Below, piece by piece: positions 17,339-26,649 of a stretch of DNA of 64,000 nucleotides (positions are counted from its first letter, which is position 1; the number at the start of each line of letters is the position of its first letter). A model generated the notes under the pieces. It did not search any database. It was not told the DNA's origin and saw only the letters and a program-made list of their open reading frames with translations. This stretch comes from Paraburkholderia graminis C4D1M (lineage in GTDB: Bacteria; Pseudomonadota; Gammaproteobacteria; Burkholderiales; Burkholderiaceae): NCBI RefSeq assembly GCF_000172415.1, contig NZ_ABLD01000002.1, positions 558,001-622,000 on the forward strand. Direction: 5' to 3'. The position numbers were made by a program, and so were the translations under genes.

Positions 17339-18426
17339 CCGGCCGCGCGCGTAGCCGCCGGCCCCGACGACTCTCTCACATGCAGCAGCGCCCGCACTTC
17401 ATGGCTGCGTTGCGGCCGCTTGCCGTCGAGCGCGTCGAGCAGATGTTGCGCGGTGAGCTGTCCGATTTCATAGGTGTCCACACGCATTGTCGTGAGCGTC
17501 GGCCGAATCGCTTTGGATATTTCGAGGTCGTCGAAGCCCGTCACCGAGAGTTCATCGGGAATCGCAATGCCAAGTTCTTGCGCTTCACGCAGCACGCCAA
17601 GCGCGATGTGATCGTTGCCGCAGATGATCGCAGTCGGACGTTCGCATGGCGCTTCCCAGATCGCGCGCAGACTGCGGCGCCCGAATGCAATGGTGGATTC
17701 GCCTTCGCACATGTGTTCCGGCCGCACCGCGAGGCCGTGGCGTTCGAGCGTCGCGCGAATGCCGGCGACGCGCGCCTGCACGCGGTCGTTGTCGCGCGTC
17801 GGTTGGATGCACACAGCGAACGAGCGATGACCGAGGCCAATCAGATGCTCGGTCATCTGCACATAGGCGGCGAAATTATCGAAACCGATGCAAACGTGCG
17901 GGCTTTCCTTGCGATACGCGTACGTCACCGCATACGGCACGCGGTAGAGCCGCAACGCGTCGAAGAGTTCGGGTGGATGCGCTTCGCCGACCACGGCCAT
18001 CGCCTCGGCGCCGCGCGCGAGCATCGCCCGCACCTGCACGAGCGCCTGCGCGGGATCGTAGTTCGAGCAGCCGAGCACGAGCGTAATGCCGCGCGCCGCG
18101 AACGCGGCCTGCATGCCGCTCACCTGCGACGCGAACACCTGATCGTCAAGCGTGGGAATGATGATGCCGGCAATGTGGCTGCGCGTGGACGCGAGCGCGC
18201 GGCCGGCGGCGTTGGGAAACCAGTTGAGCGTGACGGCGGCCTGCTCGACGCGCTCGCGCACGGCGGCGGATACTTTCTCGGGCTCGTTATAGACACGCGA
18301 TACGGTCGCCGTCGAAACGCCCGCGAGCTTCGCGACGTCCGACAGCACCGTGCGGCCCGTGCCGCGGCGCACGCGGTTCGTCTGGGTTCGGGCAGTGGAA
18401 GCGGGTGACTCGGGCGTGTCGGACAT
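17335..18426 (-). CDS. LacI-family repressor of the adjacent sugar-acid operon
   Basis: 363 residues from ATG 18426 (a TTG five codons upstream is also possible; neither has a strong ribosome site). The helix-turn-helix near residues 27-47 (VLSDVAKLAGVSTATVSRVY) is canonical LacI, followed by the hinge and a periplasmic-binding-like effector domain. The gene closes the operon MFS transporter, DapA-like lyase, LacI. Two LacI-type operators upstream of the MFS gene (21011-21024, 21088-21101) are the likely targets, implying autoregulation. The ligand is unknown, probably a sugar acid or its 2-keto-3-deoxy derivative. Confidence 0.88.
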   Translation of the reverse strand: MSDTPESPASTARTQTNRVRRGTGRTVLSDVAKLAGVSTATVSRVYNEPEKVSAAVRERVEQAAVTLNWFPNAAGRALASTRSHIAGIIIPTLDDQVFASQVSGMQAAFAARGITLVLGCSNYDPAQALVQVRAMLARGAEAMAVVGEAHPPELFDALRLYRVPYAVTYAYRKESPHVCIGFDNFAAYVQMTEHLIGLGHRSFAVCIQPTRDNDRVQARVAGIRATLERHGLAVRPEHMCEGESTIAFGRRSLRAIWEAPCERPTAIICGNDHIALGVLREAQELGIAIPDELSVTGFDDLEISKAIRPTLTTMRVDTYEIGQLTAQHLLDALDGKRPQRSHEVRALLHVRESSGPAATRAAG

Positions 18427-18533
18427 GAGTTCGAAAAGCAAACGCGAAGCGGGAAGCCTGCCATCTTACCGCCGCGCTTCGCACAGCGTAATCGCGGCGA
18501 TGGAACGCATGGCGCGGCATAGCGCGCGCAGTA

Positions 18534-19484
18534 CTAGCGGAGCGCCGCGATGTGCGCGCGAAAATGCTCGGTGCCGGCGACGATCTTGTCGAGGATCGCA
18601 TCCAGCGCCCAGAACCGTTCGCGCACGTCGTAGTCGATCACGCGGCAGCGGATCGAGCCGAACGTGCCGATGCGCTGGTGGTACATCTTCGCAAGCGCGG
18701 GATAACCGAGCGATTCGCTGACGGCAGCCAGCACGAGGAACGTCGCGAGTTCTTCGGCGAGTGCGGGATCTTGCGCCGCGTCGTTGCGCAGCCATTTGTA
18801 CAGGTCAGGATGGAAGTTCGTGAACACGCCGTTAAAGCCCGCGGAGCCGGCTTTCATCGCGTCCCACGCAATGGCCGCGTTGGCGTTGAGGATCTTCAGC
18901 GACGAGCCCTCTGCAAGTGCGACGCGGCGCTTGACCGTCGGCAGATCGCAGCTTACGTCTTTCAGCATGATGAAGCGACCGGTGTCGATGCAGAGCTTTA
19001 GTTCGTCATCCGAAAGAAGCCGTCGGTAGGGTGCGGGACATTCATAGAGACCGAGCGGCACGTCCGACGGAAGGCGCGCGAGCAGCCGCTCGAGATTCGC
19101 GGCGAATGCCTGCGTTCCTTCGCGAGCGGGGTCGAGTCTGTTGGTCACGAGCACGACGCCTTGCGCGCCCGTGGCCGCGGCTACGTTGAGTTCCTCGGCT
19201 TGCGCGTCCGGATCGTCGCTGATGTGGCCGGAAACCACGACAGGAATTCTGCCTGCGACTTTCTCGACGACGAAGCGCCCCAGCGCGCCGCGCTCGGCGA
19301 GCGTGAGGAACTGCATTTCGCTCGACTGCGCGACTGCAAAAAGCGCGTCCGATCCATTCGCGATGTACCACTCGATCAGACGTTCGAGGCCGGGGTAGTC
19401 GATTGCGCCGGAGTCGTCGAAGGGAGTCAGCATCACCGGGACGATGCCTTCGATTGACGAGGTAGTTTGCTGCGCGTTTGTCAT
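18534..19484 (-). CDS. Dihydrodipicolinate synthase-family lyase/aldolase
   Basis: 316 residues. A TIM-barrel class I aldolase of the DapA superfamily: the Tyr in GLYECP (Tyr147) corresponds to DapA Tyr133, and Schiff-base Lys175 sits in FIMLKDVS. The YECP/LKD variants differ from true DapA (YNVP), so lysine synthesis is unlikely. Relatives include 2-keto-3-deoxygluconate aldolase and ketodeoxyglucarate dehydratase. It lies 40 bp downstream of the MFS gene, so it likely acts on the sugar acid taken up by that transporter. Confidence 0.82.
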   Translation of the reverse strand: MTNAQQTTSSIEGIVPVMLTPFDDSGAIDYPGLERLIEWYIANGSDALFAVAQSSEMQFLTLAERGALGRFVVEKVAGRIPVVVSGHISDDPDAQAEELNVAAATGAQGVVLVTNRLDPAREGTQAFAANLERLLARLPSDVPLGLYECPAPYRRLLSDDELKLCIDTGRFIMLKDVSCDLPTVKRRVALAEGSSLKILNANAAIAWDAMKAGSAGFNGVFTNFHPDLYKWLRNDAAQDPALAEELATFLVLAAVSESLGYPALAKMYHQRIGTFGSIRCRVIDYDVRERFWALDAILDKIVAGTEHFRAHIAALR

Positions 19485-19524
19485 GGTGTGATGCTCCTGA
19501 AGTGGGTTCGTGAGTCCGGCGCGC

Positions 19525-20844
19525 TCATGCCGGCGCCTGCATCGGTTCGTTGGCGGCGGGTTCGTCGGCGATGGGTTTGCGCACCAGCAGCAGGTAACTC
19601 ATTGCGCCGATGAACGCGATGCCCGCGGCCGTCAATAGCGCGGGCACGAACGACCAGGTCTGCGCGATGTAGCCGGTGAAGATGGGCGCGAGCGCACCGC
19701 CGAGAAAGCCGCCGAAGTTCTGGATCGCGCCGAGCGAGCCGACGCGGTTCGGCGGCGCGGCCGCTGTCGCGAGCGCCCACGAACTGGCGGACGCCGCGTT
19801 GGCCAGAAAGATCACGACGGAGATGCACACAATCGCGAGCGTATTGCTCTGCACGAGCGCGGCCGGAATCGTGAACGCGACCATGCCGAGCATCGCGATG
19901 ACCACGGAATTGCGACGGCTCGCGACCGGGCTCGCGCTGCGGCTCGTGATGAGGTCGGAGAACCAGCCGGCCGTGAGCGAACCGAGAAAGCCGCAGAAAA
20001 ACGGCACCGATGCGGCCACGCCGGTGTGCATCAGGCTCATGTGACGCGCCATCGTCAGATAGCCGGGCAGCCATGTCAGGTAGACCCAGTTCAGATAGAC
20101 CGAGCCGAAGAAGCCGATCAGCATGCCCCACGTCGTGCCGTGCGAAAAGAGCGAGCGCCATTCCGCGAACGTGACGGTCGGCTGCGACTTGCGGTCCGCT
20201 TCGTCGCCTTCCAGATAGAGGCGCTCGGCTTCGCTCATCGTCGCTTTCGCCGGGTCGCGATAGAGCGCGAACCAGACGGCCGCCACGATCAGCCCCACGA
20301 CGCCGGTCACGATGAACGCCCAGCGCCAGTGAAATTCCACGACCAGCACCGAGAGGCAAAGCGGCGCGAGCGCGGTGCCGAGCGGCGACGCAGAATTGAA
20401 GATGCCGGTCGGCTTGCCGCGTGCGCGCAGCGGAAACCAGTTGCTGACCACGCGAGCCGCCGACGGAAACTGCGGCGCTTCGCCGATGCCGAGCACGATC
20501 CGCGCAAGCACGAACCAGCCGAAGGTGGACACGAAGCCGCCGGCCACCTGCGCGAGCGACCAGACGATCAGGCCGATGCCGAGCAGCTTGCGCGGTCCGA
20601 TCCGGTCGACGAGTCCGCCGACTGGCAACTGAAACAGCGCGTAGCTCCACGAGAACGCGGAAAGCAACAGGCCCATTTGCCCGAGCGACAGGCCCATGTC
20701 GTGACGGATCAACGGATTGGCGACGGCCAGCGTCCCGCGGTCCAGATAGTTGACGATGCCGCTCACCATCAGCAGCGTGAGCGCCACGACCTGCGCGCGG
20801 CGGATGGTGGGCGGGGCCTGCTCGTGGCTCGGGGTTGCGCTCAT
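19525..20844 (-). CDS. MFS transporter, anion:cation symporter (ACS) type
   Basis: 439 residues with twelve expected membrane segments and a central cytoplasmic loop. ACS-family hallmarks: SGIVNYLDRGTLAVA in the first helix, VGGLVDRIGPRK in the loop 2-3, and GIGEAPQFPSAARVVSNWFP. This family imports hexuronates, galactonate, glucarate, tartrate and similar organic anions by proton symport. First gene of a minus-strand operon with the DapA-like lyase and LacI repressor. The long antisense frames here (up to 389 codons) are shadows. Confidence 0.88.
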   Translation of the reverse strand: MSATPSHEQAPPTIRRAQVVALTLLMVSGIVNYLDRGTLAVANPLIRHDMGLSLGQMGLLLSAFSWSYALFQLPVGGLVDRIGPRKLLGIGLIVWSLAQVAGGFVSTFGWFVLARIVLGIGEAPQFPSAARVVSNWFPLRARGKPTGIFNSASPLGTALAPLCLSVLVVEFHWRWAFIVTGVVGLIVAAVWFALYRDPAKATMSEAERLYLEGDEADRKSQPTVTFAEWRSLFSHGTTWGMLIGFFGSVYLNWVYLTWLPGYLTMARHMSLMHTGVAASVPFFCGFLGSLTAGWFSDLITSRSASPVASRRNSVVIAMLGMVAFTIPAALVQSNTLAIVCISVVIFLANAASASSWALATAAAPPNRVGSLGAIQNFGGFLGGALAPIFTGYIAQTWSFVPALLTAAGIAFIGAMSYLLLVRKPIADEPAANEPMQAPA

Positions 20845-21010
20845 GATCGTCGTCTCCGTTTCATGTTTGCGGTTTTGCTGGGCGACCGCGCCGATGCGAT
20901 GCCGGGCGGGCGGATGTTGCGCGTCGTGGCGGGCGGCGCGCGGTGGTTCGGGGCCTTGGCGGCTTGTCTTGCTGTGCTGCTGCCGCGGTTGTTGCTACGT
21001 TCCAGTGTTG

Positions 21011-21024
21011 TGTTAGCGCTTACA
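21011..21024. promoter_or_regulatory. LacI-family operator, copy 1
   Basis: TGTTAGCGCTTACA: a 14-bp imperfect palindrome (6 of 7 bp match in each half) with the central AGCGCT typical of LacI/PurR-family sites. It is repeated almost exactly 77 bp away. Confidence 0.7.
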
Positions 21025-21087
21025 TTACGAGTCGTCGGGCGGCGTTCGAACACAGTGGCGTCGGCATATACAGTGTGCGCGTCGCGA

Positions 21088-21101
21088 TGATAGCGCTTAC
21101 A
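21088..21101. promoter_or_regulatory. LacI-family operator, copy 2
   Basis: TGATAGCGCTTACA, sharing TAGCGCTTACATT with copy 1. Centre-to-centre spacing is 77 bp, about seven helical turns, compatible with loop formation between two repressor dimers. Confidence 0.7.
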
Positions 21102-21277
21102 TTTTGTGTTGCACTGAGCGTGTGTGCAAGTCGAAAAACGCGGTTGGCGGGTAAACACCGACCTGCCGCGCGCCCGCCGTCAGCTCTCGTCCGAACGCTA
21201 ATAAGAACAGTGGCAAGTGCGGCACGCGCTTTGCTATAGCTCGGCGCACAGATAGAAGTCAAATAACGAGAACCGCC

Positions 21278-21484
21278 ATGCCACAAGACCAGACCGCTAC
21301 AGAGTTTTCACAGTCCCAGCCCGTGCTCGTCACGCCGTTGCACGGCGTCGTCGACAGTGCGCCGTCGCGTCAACTCGGCCTGCTGGCGTGCATCACGTTC
21401 TGCTTTGCGTGGCTGTTCGGGCTGGAGCCTTTTCTGACAGGCGCCGCCGATAATCCGACGACGTCCGGCGCGGATCGCCCTTAA
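21278..21484 (+). CDS. Small membrane hypothetical protein (68 aa)
   Basis: 68 residues with one transmembrane segment (LGLLACITFCFAWLFGLEPF, about 33-52), a polar N-terminus and a short polar tail. ATG 21278 has only a weak CGAGAA purine stretch. Composition and position right after an intergenic region make it plausible but not certain. No family recognised. Confidence 0.5.
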   Translation: MPQDQTATEFSQSQPVLVTPLHGVVDSAPSRQLGLLACITFCFAWLFGLEPFLTGAADNPTTSGADRP

Positions 21485-21649
21485 AGGAATGTCGCCGCAG
21501 CAACGACGCGGGAAATTTCCGCTACGCGCAAGCGCAGTTTCTACATCGACGATCAAGGGCTTCGGCCCAAGCCGCTGAAGCGGCACACCGCGGGAATAGC
21601 CGTTGCGCGGCTCACGGTGGGAGATGTTCCCATCCGCAGGAGGCTGACC

Positions 21650-21823
21650 ATGCAAACCGATCCCACCATCGACCCCATTGCCGACCCGTCGAACCAGCCG
21701 CTCGACGCGCCGGAAGAGCAGCCGCGTCCGTTGCCGGACACGCCGCCCGACACCGATCCGCTGGCGCCCGGCAGTTCCCCGGAGGACGAGGACGCGCTCG
21801 GGCTGCCCGAAGACGACTCCTAG
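21650..21823 (+). CDS. Small acidic, proline-rich hypothetical protein (57 aa)
   Basis: 57 residues from ATG 21650, chosen because a perfect GGAGG box lies seven bases upstream; the frame itself opens earlier. Contains almost only Asp, Glu, Pro, Ser and Leu, repeated PDTPPDTDP-like units and no hydrophobic core, so it is probably disordered and very acidic. Resembles the partial protein at the left edge of the window. Function unknown. Confidence 0.65.
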   Translation: MQTDPTIDPIADPSNQPLDAPEEQPRPLPDTPPDTDPLAPGSSPEDEDALGLPEDDS

Positions 21824-22060
21824 ATCACGGAGTCCAGCCGACGGAATTGGGGAAACTACTCGTGAAAAGGCGAACGGCCGTGCCGTTAATGTAGATGGAA
21901 GGCTGTTCGATGCATTGCCGTCCGCTTTCAGCACCGGGTTTGTCACGCGGCGGTCGGCGCCGCAGTTCACCTCCGGGCAACGCCCGTGCTGAAGGCTTCA
22001 CTTATCATTCACTTATCAGCATCGAATAATGTGAGTGCGGCGTCATTCCGCAACCGCAAT

Positions 22061-22084
22061 AAGCCGCCTAATGGGCGGCTTTTC
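22061..22084 (+). terminator. Intrinsic terminator
   Basis: Stem AGCCGCC with GGGCGGCT around a TAAT loop, followed by TTTCATTTT. It lies 240 bp downstream of the acidic small protein gene, well before the porin. Confidence 0.7.
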
Positions 22085-22605
22085 ATTTTCTGCGCGAGAA
22101 CTGGATACGGTTTTAATAGGCAATCCACGCGAGAAGACAGTATTAATTCGATTTAGTTCCCGGAATTCGTAAATAAACCTAACCGCGCATTACCCGCTGG
22201 CAATGCTGCTTAATTAATAAGCAAACTTCGCGAGCGGTTAATTGCCCGCCTGCTCCTCATATTGCTTCGCGCGTATTACAACCTGTTGCATTTGCGCAAC
22301 TTGAGTTATTGAAAAGTTGCAAATATTTTATGGCGAAGGCAGTCGGCCCGCCTGTCCCTTATTCCGGTTAATTCTCCAAAAACAATAACTTAGCGGAAAC
22401 GGCCGTTCGATTATTGCGGATCGGGCAAGACCGTGTTGCGTGAATTGCGCGCGCCGCTATTAGGGTGACCCCCTACACTCACGCTTCGTTTCAAGGGTGC
22501 CCGGCCGTCCCAGAACGGGGCGGCGTCAAGGGCGGCGGCGCCTCCGTGCACCGCCGAGGCTGGTCCCGCTCCCCAACGAAAATTTATCGAACAGGAGTCC
22601 CACGC
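22085..22605. promoter_or_regulatory. AT-rich region and leader upstream of the porin gene
   Basis: About 520 bp with no gene. Roughly 22090-22400 is much more AT-rich than the surroundings (runs such as AATTAATAAGC, ATTTTATGG), typical of an outer-membrane porin promoter under global control. The last 100 bp before the start is GC-rich with potential hairpins (GGGCGGCGGCGCC). No exact factor site can be named. Confidence 0.45.
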
Positions 22606-23748
22606 ATGAAAAAGAGTCTCATCGTCGTTGCGGTTGCCGCATCGTTCGCATCCGTTGCTCACGCACAAAGCAGCGTTACCCTGTACGGCCTGCTGGACGC
22701 TGGCGTGACCTACACGAGCAACGTTGCTCACAACTCGAAGTGGGCAGCCGGCAGCGGCGGCATCGATCAGAGCCGTTTCGGTCTGCGCGGTTCGGAAGAC
22801 CTGGGTGGCGGCCTGAAGGCAATCTTCACGTTGGAAAGCGGCTTTAACATCAACAACGGCCGTTTCGCTAACAACAACGGCATGTTCAACCGTCAGGCAT
22901 TCGTCGGTCTGTCGAGCGCGCAATTCGGTTCGGTCACGCTGGGCCGTCAATACGACGCAGCGCAAGACTACCTGGCACCGCTGACCGCAACGGGCAGCTG
23001 GGGCGGCACGTACTTCGCGCACCCGTTCAACAACGACAACCTGAACACGAACGGCGGCTTCGCAGTCAACAACTCGGTCAAGTACTCGAGCGCTAACTAC
23101 GCTGGCTTCACGTTCGGCGGCACGTACGGCTTCTCGAACCAGGCTGGCGCATTCGCAAACAACCGCGAATACAGCTTGGGCGCTGCTTACCAGTGGCAAG
23201 GTCTGCGTTTGGGCGCTGCTTACGCACAGCAGAACAACCCGGGCGCAACGAACGCAGCAGGCACGGCTAGCAACGGCGGCGCTTCGGACGGCGCGTTCGC
23301 AGGCTTGACGGGCAACTTCCGTCAGCGCGAATTCGGCGCGGCAGGTTCGTACTCGTTCGGCCCGGCAACTGTCGGTCTGGCATGGACGCAATCGCGTATC
23401 GACAACGTTGCAGGTGTTCAGCAATCGCTGCGCGCTAACAACTACGAAGTCAACGGCAAGTACAACCTGACGCCGGCTCTCGGCCTGGGCGTGGCGTACA
23501 CGTTCACCGACGGCAAGGGCTATGGCGTTGCCGCAAACGGTGGCTCGACCTCGGTTCGTTACCACCAGATCGGCCTGCAGGCTGACTACTCGCTGTCGCG
23601 TCGTACGGACGTCTACGCTCAAGCCGTGTACCAGCACGCAATGGGCGACGGCGGTGTCGCTTCGATCTACAGCGGCGATATCACGCAAGCTCCGTCGTCG
23701 TCGAAGAACCAGACGGCTGCTACGGTCGGTCTGCGTCACCGCTTCTAA
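22606..23748 (+). CDS. Gram-negative general porin (OpcP/Omp38 type)
   Basis: 380 residues from ATG 22606 (AGGAG eight bases upstream). Signal peptide MKKSLIVVAVAASFASVAHA, then the betaproteobacterial porin start SSVTLYGLLDAGVTYTSN. Alternating hydrophobic strands, FGSVTLGRQYD in the barrel and a terminal aromatic (LRHRF) needed for BAM-mediated insertion are all present. A trimeric 16-strand outer-membrane channel for small hydrophilic solutes. Codons are strongly biased (CGT, AAC, GGC), as in highly expressed genes. Strong terminator directly downstream. Confidence 0.95.
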   Translation: MKKSLIVVAVAASFASVAHAQSSVTLYGLLDAGVTYTSNVAHNSKWAAGSGGIDQSRFGLRGSEDLGGGLKAIFTLESGFNINNGRFANNNGMFNRQAFVGLSSAQFGSVTLGRQYDAAQDYLAPLTATGSWGGTYFAHPFNNDNLNTNGGFAVNNSVKYSSANYAGFTFGGTYGFSNQAGAFANNREYSLGAAYQWQGLRLGAAYAQQNNPGATNAAGTASNGGASDGAFAGLTGNFRQREFGAAGSYSFGPATVGLAWTQSRIDNVAGVQQSLRANNYEVNGKYNLTPALGLGVAYTFTDGKGYGVAANGGSTSVRYHQIGLQADYSLSRRTDVYAQAVYQHAMGDGGVASIYSGDITQAPSSSKNQTAATVGLRHRF

Positions 23749-23775
23749 GCTTCACCAGAAGCTGCTTGTTGTACA

Positions 23776-23804
23776 AAAAGGTGCCGTTCGCGGCACCTTT
23801 TTTT
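23776..23804. terminator. Bidirectional terminator between porin and chemoreceptor genes
   Basis: AAAAGGTGCCG, a TTCG tetraloop, CGGCACCTTTTTTT. The stem is perfect and has T-runs on both strands, so it serves the porin (plus) and the convergent chemoreceptor (minus). Confidence 0.9.
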
Positions 23805-23849
23805 ATGCGTGCGAGAAACGTGTGGGCGTGCGTGTGTCGTCGGCAACGA

Positions 23850-25409
23850 TTAGCCGGCTTGCCCGACCCTGAACACAGCGACGGCCTCGCGCAGCCACTC
23901 GGTCTGCTCGTCCAGCGAGCCTGCGGCGGCCGCGGCCTGCTCGACAAGCGCGGCGTTGCGCTGCGTGACGTCGTCCATCTGGCGAATCGCGAGGTTCACT
24001 TCGCCGATGCCCGAGCTTTGCTCCTTCGACGCCGCCGAAATTTCGTTCATGATCGCCGTGACGCGGCGCACCGCCTCGACGACCTCGCCGATCGTGCTGC
24101 CGGCCTTGCCGGCCAGCGTCGAACCTTCGCCGACCTGCTCGACGGACTGGTCGATCAACACCTTGATTTCCTTGGCCGCCGTCGCGCTGCGCTGCGCGAG
24201 ATTGCGCACTTCGCCCGCGACAACCGCGAAACCGCGGCCTTCTTCGCCGGCGCGCGCGGCTTCGACCGCGGCGTTGAGCGCGAGGATGTTCGTCTGGAAC
24301 GCAATGCCCTCGATCACGCTGATGATCTCGCCGATCTTGCGCGAACTATCGGTAATGCCGGCCATTTTCTCGACGACGTCGTTGACGACCTCGCCGCCGC
24401 GCGCGGCGATGCTCGACGCGTCTCTCGCCAGTTCGGACGCGGTCGCCGCATTGTCCGCGTTCTGCGTGACGGTTTTGGTGAGTTCGTCCATGCTGGCGGC
24501 GGTTTGCTGCAACGACGCCGCCTGTTCTTCGGTGCGGCTCGACAAATCCAGATTGCCCGCGGCGATTTCCTTGGAAGCAACCGTGATCGTCTCGGCCGAA
24601 TTCTTGATGCGCGCGACGGTGGCCGCGAGCTGATCGCGCATTTCGCGCAGTGAGAAGAGGAGGCTGGAGGTATCGTCGCGACGCAAGTCGATAGGCGTCG
24701 CGAGATCGCCGCGAGCGATGCGCATGGCGATCTGCGCAGCCGCGGACGGCTCGCCGCCAATCGAACGCGAGACATTGCGCACCACGCGCGACGCGACGAA
24801 CGACACGAGCACGCCGAGCACGAGCAGCATGCCGCCCGAGCGCAGCAGCGTCTCGTAGAACTGCGCCTGAATGTCGTCCATATAGGCGCCGGCGATGAAG
24901 TCCCAGTTCCACGGCGCAAAGCGCTTCACGTAGCCGATCTTTTCGCTGGGTTTGGTCTCGCCGGGTTTCGGCCACCAGTAACGCAGGTAGCCCGAGCCGG
25001 CCGACGAGCCGCCCGCCGCGGCGATGTCGTGATAGAGCGCGGAGCCCTTGGCGTCGCGAAAGCCGCTCATGTCCTTGCCGTTGAGCTGCGGGCTCATCGG
25101 ATGAGCGACCATTACGGAGTCGCTGCGCACGATCGTCACGTAGCCCGATTTGCCATAACGCTGTGCCGTCACGCGGGCAATGGCCTGCTGCTTCGCGTCT
25201 TCGACGGAAAGCTTGCCGGCGTCCGCCTGCTTCGCGTAGTCCGCGACAATCGACGCCGCCATGTCCGTGACGTCGGCAAGCGCCGAGCGACGCGCGTCCA
25301 TTTGTGCGCTACGTGCTTCGAGCGCGTTGACGACGGTCACGATCAGCAGCGCTACCCAGCAAAGCAGCAGGGGCACCCACAACTTCTGTTTTAGTGTCAG
25401 ACGGTTCAT
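23850..25409 (-). CDS. Methyl-accepting chemotaxis protein with sCache sensor
   Basis: 519 residues. N-terminal membrane helix ([18 protein letters not shown]), a periplasmic single-Cache domain (about 35-185; [13 protein letters not shown] and [13 protein letters not shown] are typical sCache_2 motifs), a second membrane helix near 190-210, a HAMP-like linker, then the cytoplasmic signalling domain. The hairpin tip [20 protein letters not shown] is intact, with methylation helices on both sides. No C-terminal NWETF-like CheR tether. Ligand unknown; sCache_2 receptors often bind small carboxylates. Confidence 0.93.
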   Translation of the reverse strand: MNRLTLKQKLWVPLLLCWVALLIVTVVNALEARSAQMDARRSALADVTDMAASIVADYAKQADAGKLSVEDAKQQAIARVTAQRYGKSGYVTIVRSDSVMVAHPMSPQLNGKDMSGFRDAKGSALYHDIAAAGGSSAGSGYLRYWWPKPGETKPSEKIGYVKRFAPWNWDFIAGAYMDDIQAQFYETLLRSGGMLLVLGVLVSFVASRVVRNVSRSIGGEPSAAAQIAMRIARGDLATPIDLRRDDTSSLLFSLREMRDQLAATVARIKNSAETITVASKEIAAGNLDLSSRTEEQAASLQQTAASMDELTKTVTQNADNAATASELARDASSIAARGGEVVNDVVEKMAGITDSSRKIGEIISVIEGIAFQTNILALNAAVEAARAGEEGRGFAVVAGEVRNLAQRSATAAKEIKVLIDQSVEQVGEGSTLAGKAGSTIGEVVEAVRRVTAIMNEISAASKEQSSGIGEVNLAIRQMDDVTQRNAALVEQAAAAAGSLDEQTEWLREAVAVFRVGQAG

Positions 25410-25610
25410 TTATCGGATTCGACGGTGCGTTGAGCGCGAAATAGGGAGCGCGGGCGAGGCCGCGCCATAGTTCGCATAACGGCTGTCGAAGCGGATTCTT
25501 TATCCGCGTGCCGATAAATTGGGCAGGAAAAGCGTGGCCGTTCTGGCCTGTGCTTTTGACGATAAGCGGCAATAGATCAGAGCTTCTGACTTCGCGCGCT
25601 TATCGTGGCG

Positions 25611-25835
25611 TCAACCGCGCGTATCGACCCACTCGCGTGCCCAACGTGCAGAATGCTCCAATGCCTGTTCTTCGTCGGCGAAGTAGTCGAGCGAATAGAA
25701 CTGGTAGAGGCCATCCGCGCGCGCGCTGTCAGCGCGTTCGAGCAGCAGGTTGGACGAGAAGGTGCCATCGGGCAGACGGTGCGCCGAAGGTTGAACGGCA
25801 TAGCCGTTGTAATGATGAATATGTTTGTTTTGCAT
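25611..25835 (-). CDS. Conserved hypothetical protein (74 aa)
   Basis: 74 residues starting MQNKHIHHYNGYAVQPSAHR. The start at 25835 was chosen because the upstream extension (to 26048) is basic and low in protein character; the ribosome site is weak. Pattern YQFYSLDYF...EEQALEHSARWAREWVD looks like a small alpha/beta protein I recall as a conserved Burkholderia hypothetical. No function known. Confidence 0.65.
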   Translation of the reverse strand: MQNKHIHHYNGYAVQPSAHRLPDGTFSSNLLLERADSARADGLYQFYSLDYFADEEQALEHSARWAREWVDTRG

Positions 25836-26126
25836 TTGTATTTTAATAATGTACGGGTGCGCGGCCGCCATGCGAACTGTCATTGAGTCGCGCGGACGAG
25901 CCGATTCAAAGCCATTGCGAGCCGAATCAGTACGCAGCCGGAAAGCTAAAAGGGCGTTGAAGCCGAAAGGGGAATGAGGTGCAACGAGGCGTTTGGCGCT
26001 CGGGCGAGTTGCCGACATAGCTGCAACTCTGAAGCGATCGCGCGCCAACTGTGGGAGACGAAGCTCCGCGAGGATGTCGCTGCAGCCCGATGTCCGTTGC
26101 CGGACACCGAGCCCTTCAAACTTTGC

Positions 26127-26330
26127 TTAGAGCGGCGTGATGTTGGCCGCTTGCAGACCCTTCGGGCCTTGCTTGGTTTCGAAGCTCACCTTCTGGTTCT
26201 CAGCGAGCGTCTTGAAGCCGTTGCCGCTGATTTCGGAGAAGTGCGCGAACAGGTCGTCGCCGCCCTTGTCCGGGGTGATGAAGCCAAAGCCTTTGCTGTC
26301 GTTGAACCACTTAACGGTACCGGTATCCAT
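26127..26330 (-). CDS. cspA: Cold-shock-domain protein (CspA family)
   Basis: 67 residues, the usual length. OB-fold with RNP1 KGFGFI and RNP2-like DLFAHF, starting [15 protein letters not shown]. Binds single-stranded RNA/DNA as an RNA chaperone. The frame extends to 26504, but the family start at ATG 26330 (AAGGA upstream) is clear. Upstream lies a long untranslated stretch typical for csp genes. Confidence 0.95.
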   Translation of the reverse strand: MDTGTVKWFNDSKGFGFITPDKGGDDLFAHFSEISGNGFKTLAENQKVSFETKQGPKGLQAANITPL

Positions 26331-26649
26331 GAAGAATCCTTGAGGAAAGAAATAGAAAATATGCTCTTGCGAAAGAGCGGCTGAAGCGTCAAGGAGGGAG
26401 AGGACAACGAATACCGCTGAGGGAGCGAGACATTGATGAACAGCAATCGAACTTCTTGAACTTCGGATGCAACAGTAACCGCTGGGGCATACCGGCGTCA
26501 ACACTTATCTTGTAACTATCGTTGGAGAGTCGTTCGACAGTCGTTCGCTCGCAGCCGGCCGCGGGCTGGCAATGCGGCCCTGGTAGCCGTCCCCGTTTGC
26601 GGCCAACGGCTTTTCGTGGATGCAAGCAAAGCCGTTGGTCCGCACAATG
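26331..26649. other. 319-bp intergenic region upstream of cspA
   Basis: No gene is seen. The part nearest to cspA is probably its long 5' untranslated leader; cold-shock mRNAs commonly have one of 100-200 nt with regulatory folding. I could not assign a cold box. The remainder is downstream of the LysE gene. Confidence 0.4.

Larger units (their letters stand above)
20845..21277. other. 433-bp intergenic region with paired LacI-type operators
   Basis: Upstream region of the MFS-lyase-lacI operon (leftwards) and of a small membrane-protein gene (rightwards). No gene is seen. It contains the two repeated TAGCGCTTACA sites listed separately. The 130 bp closest to the MFS start is long for a leader and shows no obvious structure. 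Confidence 0.6.

Noticed and set aside
18534..19484. Annotation as dapA for lysine biosynthesis
   Set aside because: Active-site motif YECP differs from DapA YNVP, and the gene lies in a transporter-LacI catabolic operon.
19481..20650. Minus-strand frame of 389 codons in another phase
   Set aside because: Overlaps the MFS transporter gene in a different frame and consists mainly of Arg, Ala and Gly.
22411..23739. Minus-strand frame of 442 codons opposite the porin
   Set aside because: Repetitive Arg/Val/Cys composition produced by the biased porin codons; no start site.
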